A DNA stretch of 5,018 bases from CAYYED01 sp964470785 (GTDB taxonomy: Bacteria > Patescibacteriota > Minisyncoccia > Minisyncoccales > PEYH01), in assembly GCA_964470785.1 (NCBI GenBank), contig CAYYED010000006.1:1-5018 (forward strand), in the 5' to 3' direction. The notes under the pieces are model-generated. The model was not told the origin of the DNA. It ran no database searches and saw nothing but the letters and a program-made list of their open reading frames with translations. The position numbers and the translations under genes are program-made. Shown one piece after another: positions 4,399-5,018 of the stretch. Every line of letters starts with the position of its first letter. The stretch's first letter is position 1.

Positions 4399-5018
4399 AT
4401 GTTTGCTTTCAAAATTCACAAAAAATCCAAAAAAAGCTTGGCAAAAGTAGGTGAAATAAAAACCCCTTATGGAAATATTAAAACTCCAGCTTTTATTCCG
4501 GTGGCTACTTTGGGTGTTTTAAAGGGCGGTTTAAGTCCCTCTGATGTTCAAACTCAATGCCAAATTGTTAACAGCTTTCATTTTTTGGATTTAGACAGGG
4601 TTAACGAAGTTAATGATTTGCATAAATTTTTTAATTTTCAAAAGCCAATTTTTACCGATTCCGGAGGTTTTCAAGTTTTTTCTTTGGGTAAAGGGAGCGA
4701 ACATGGTTTGGGAAAAATCAGTTCTATATTTCCAGATAAAAATAGCAAAAAAAAGAAAGGAAAAAATTTAGTAAAAATAAACCAAAAAGGCATTAAATTC
4801 AGGTCTCCGCGAGACGGCAGAGAAATATATTTAACTCCGGAGCTTTCTTATAAAATTCAAAAAAAATTGGGCGCTGATTTTATTTATCTTTTGGATGTTT
4901 GCGGCTCTCCTTTAGATAGTCGCAATACCGCTAAAAAAGAAATGGAACTAAGCCATAAATGGTTTGAACGATTTTTAAAAGAGTATTGCAAGCACGAAAT
5001 GGATTCCCGCTTCCGCGG
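4399..5018 (+). CDS. tgt: tRNA-guanine(34) transglycosylase, 5' part (runs off the right edge)
   Basis: 206 complete codons are visible, open to the edge; a full Tgt is about 370-400 residues. The enzyme exchanges G34 for a queuine precursor (or queuine) in tRNAs with GUN anticodons. Visible landmarks: TPAFIPVATLGVLKGG at 29-44; FTDSGGFQVFSLG at 85-97, with D87 the conserved active-site Asp and F91 at the base-stacking position; FRSPRDGREIYLTPE at 134-148; and GADFIYLLDVC at 158-168, with D166 matching the substrate-binding Asp. A Lys-rich insertion (about 98-130) lies between the SLG and FRSP motifs; I recall such an insertion in Parcubacteria homologues. Two motifs differ from usual bacterial Tgt: NSFHFLDLD (58-66) replaces NTYHL...RPG, and LDVC replaces FDEC. 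The catalytic nucleophile and zinc site lie beyond the window. ATG at 4399 has no in-frame upstream start and no close Shine-Dalgarno. The last codons read MDSRFR, from a palindromic repeat. Confidence 0.88.
   Translation, partial: MFAFKIHKKSKKSLAKVGEIKTPYGNIKTPAFIPVATLGVLKGGLSPSDVQTQCQIVNSFHFLDLDRVNEVNDLHKFFNFQKPIFTDSGGFQVFSLGKGSEHGLGKISSIFPDKNSKKKKGKNLVKINQKGIKFRSPRDGREIYLTPELSYKIQKKLGADFIYLLDVCGSPLDSRNTAKKEMELSHKWFERFLKEYCKHEMDSRFR
5000..5018 (+). repeat. Left half of a palindromic repeat inside the tgt frame (cut by the window edge)
   Basis: Bases from TGGATTCCCGC to TTCCGCGG start an inverted repeat: CCGC (5007-5010) pairs with GCGG (5015-5018) around TTCC, and the symmetry predicts GAAT next. 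In the tgt frame it reads MDSRFR. From memory, the peptide MDSRFRGND is the common in-frame reading of the dispersed repeat with ATTCCCGC and GCGGGAAT arms. It appears to be an element inserted in frame into tgt. Confidence 0.55.

Noticed and set aside
301..5018. Alternative genetic code (TGA recoding as in Gracilibacteria)
   Set aside because: The genes read through with no in-frame TGA and end in TAG or TAA, so nothing here indicates recoding; the window cannot exclude it either.

Overview
The window looks like chromosomal DNA from a small-genome bacterium, most likely a Patescibacteria/CPR lineage of Parcubacteria type. The reasons are AT-rich genes, several start codons without a Shine-Dalgarno sequence, a Tgt with the long Lys-rich insertion I associate with Parcubacteria, a COG4880-type secreted beta-propeller, and intergenic DNA made almost entirely of short dispersed palindromes. 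This assignment is inference; there is no rRNA or ribosomal marker here.

Layout from left to right. Positions 1-300 hold no convincing gene: a palindromic repeat, a bidirectional terminator-like hairpin (87-126), a purine/pyrimidine hairpin, two overlapping GC-rich hairpins, and a minus-strand terminator (250-292). A minus-strand gene (301-1020) encodes a Cys-rich, probably zinc-binding protein with a CFI-box C-terminal domain and a C-terminal membrane helix. Positions 1021-1573 hold the two divergent promoters, with a mosaic of repeats between them. A plus-strand gene (1574-3655) encodes a membrane-anchored, extracytoplasmic COG4880 beta-propeller protein. Positions 3656-3804 are a cluster of palindromes ending in a terminator. 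A small zincin-like metallopeptidase follows (3805-4185), then a second block of polypurine/polypyrimidine hairpins (4186-4398), and finally the 5' part of tgt (4399 to the right edge).

The genes do not form an obvious operon. Terminators or repeat blocks separate each pair, and the functions (surface beta-propeller, small metallopeptidase, tRNA queuosine modification, zinc/CFI-box membrane protein) share no known pathway. The most notable content is the repeat landscape. A 17-bp palindrome occurs three times, and a 21-bp palindromic word occurs twice plus one decayed copy. An approximately 80-bp hairpin block occurs on both sides of the propeller/peptidase pair. A composite repeat lies at 1361-1496. 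At the right edge, a palindromic element appears to run in frame inside tgt.
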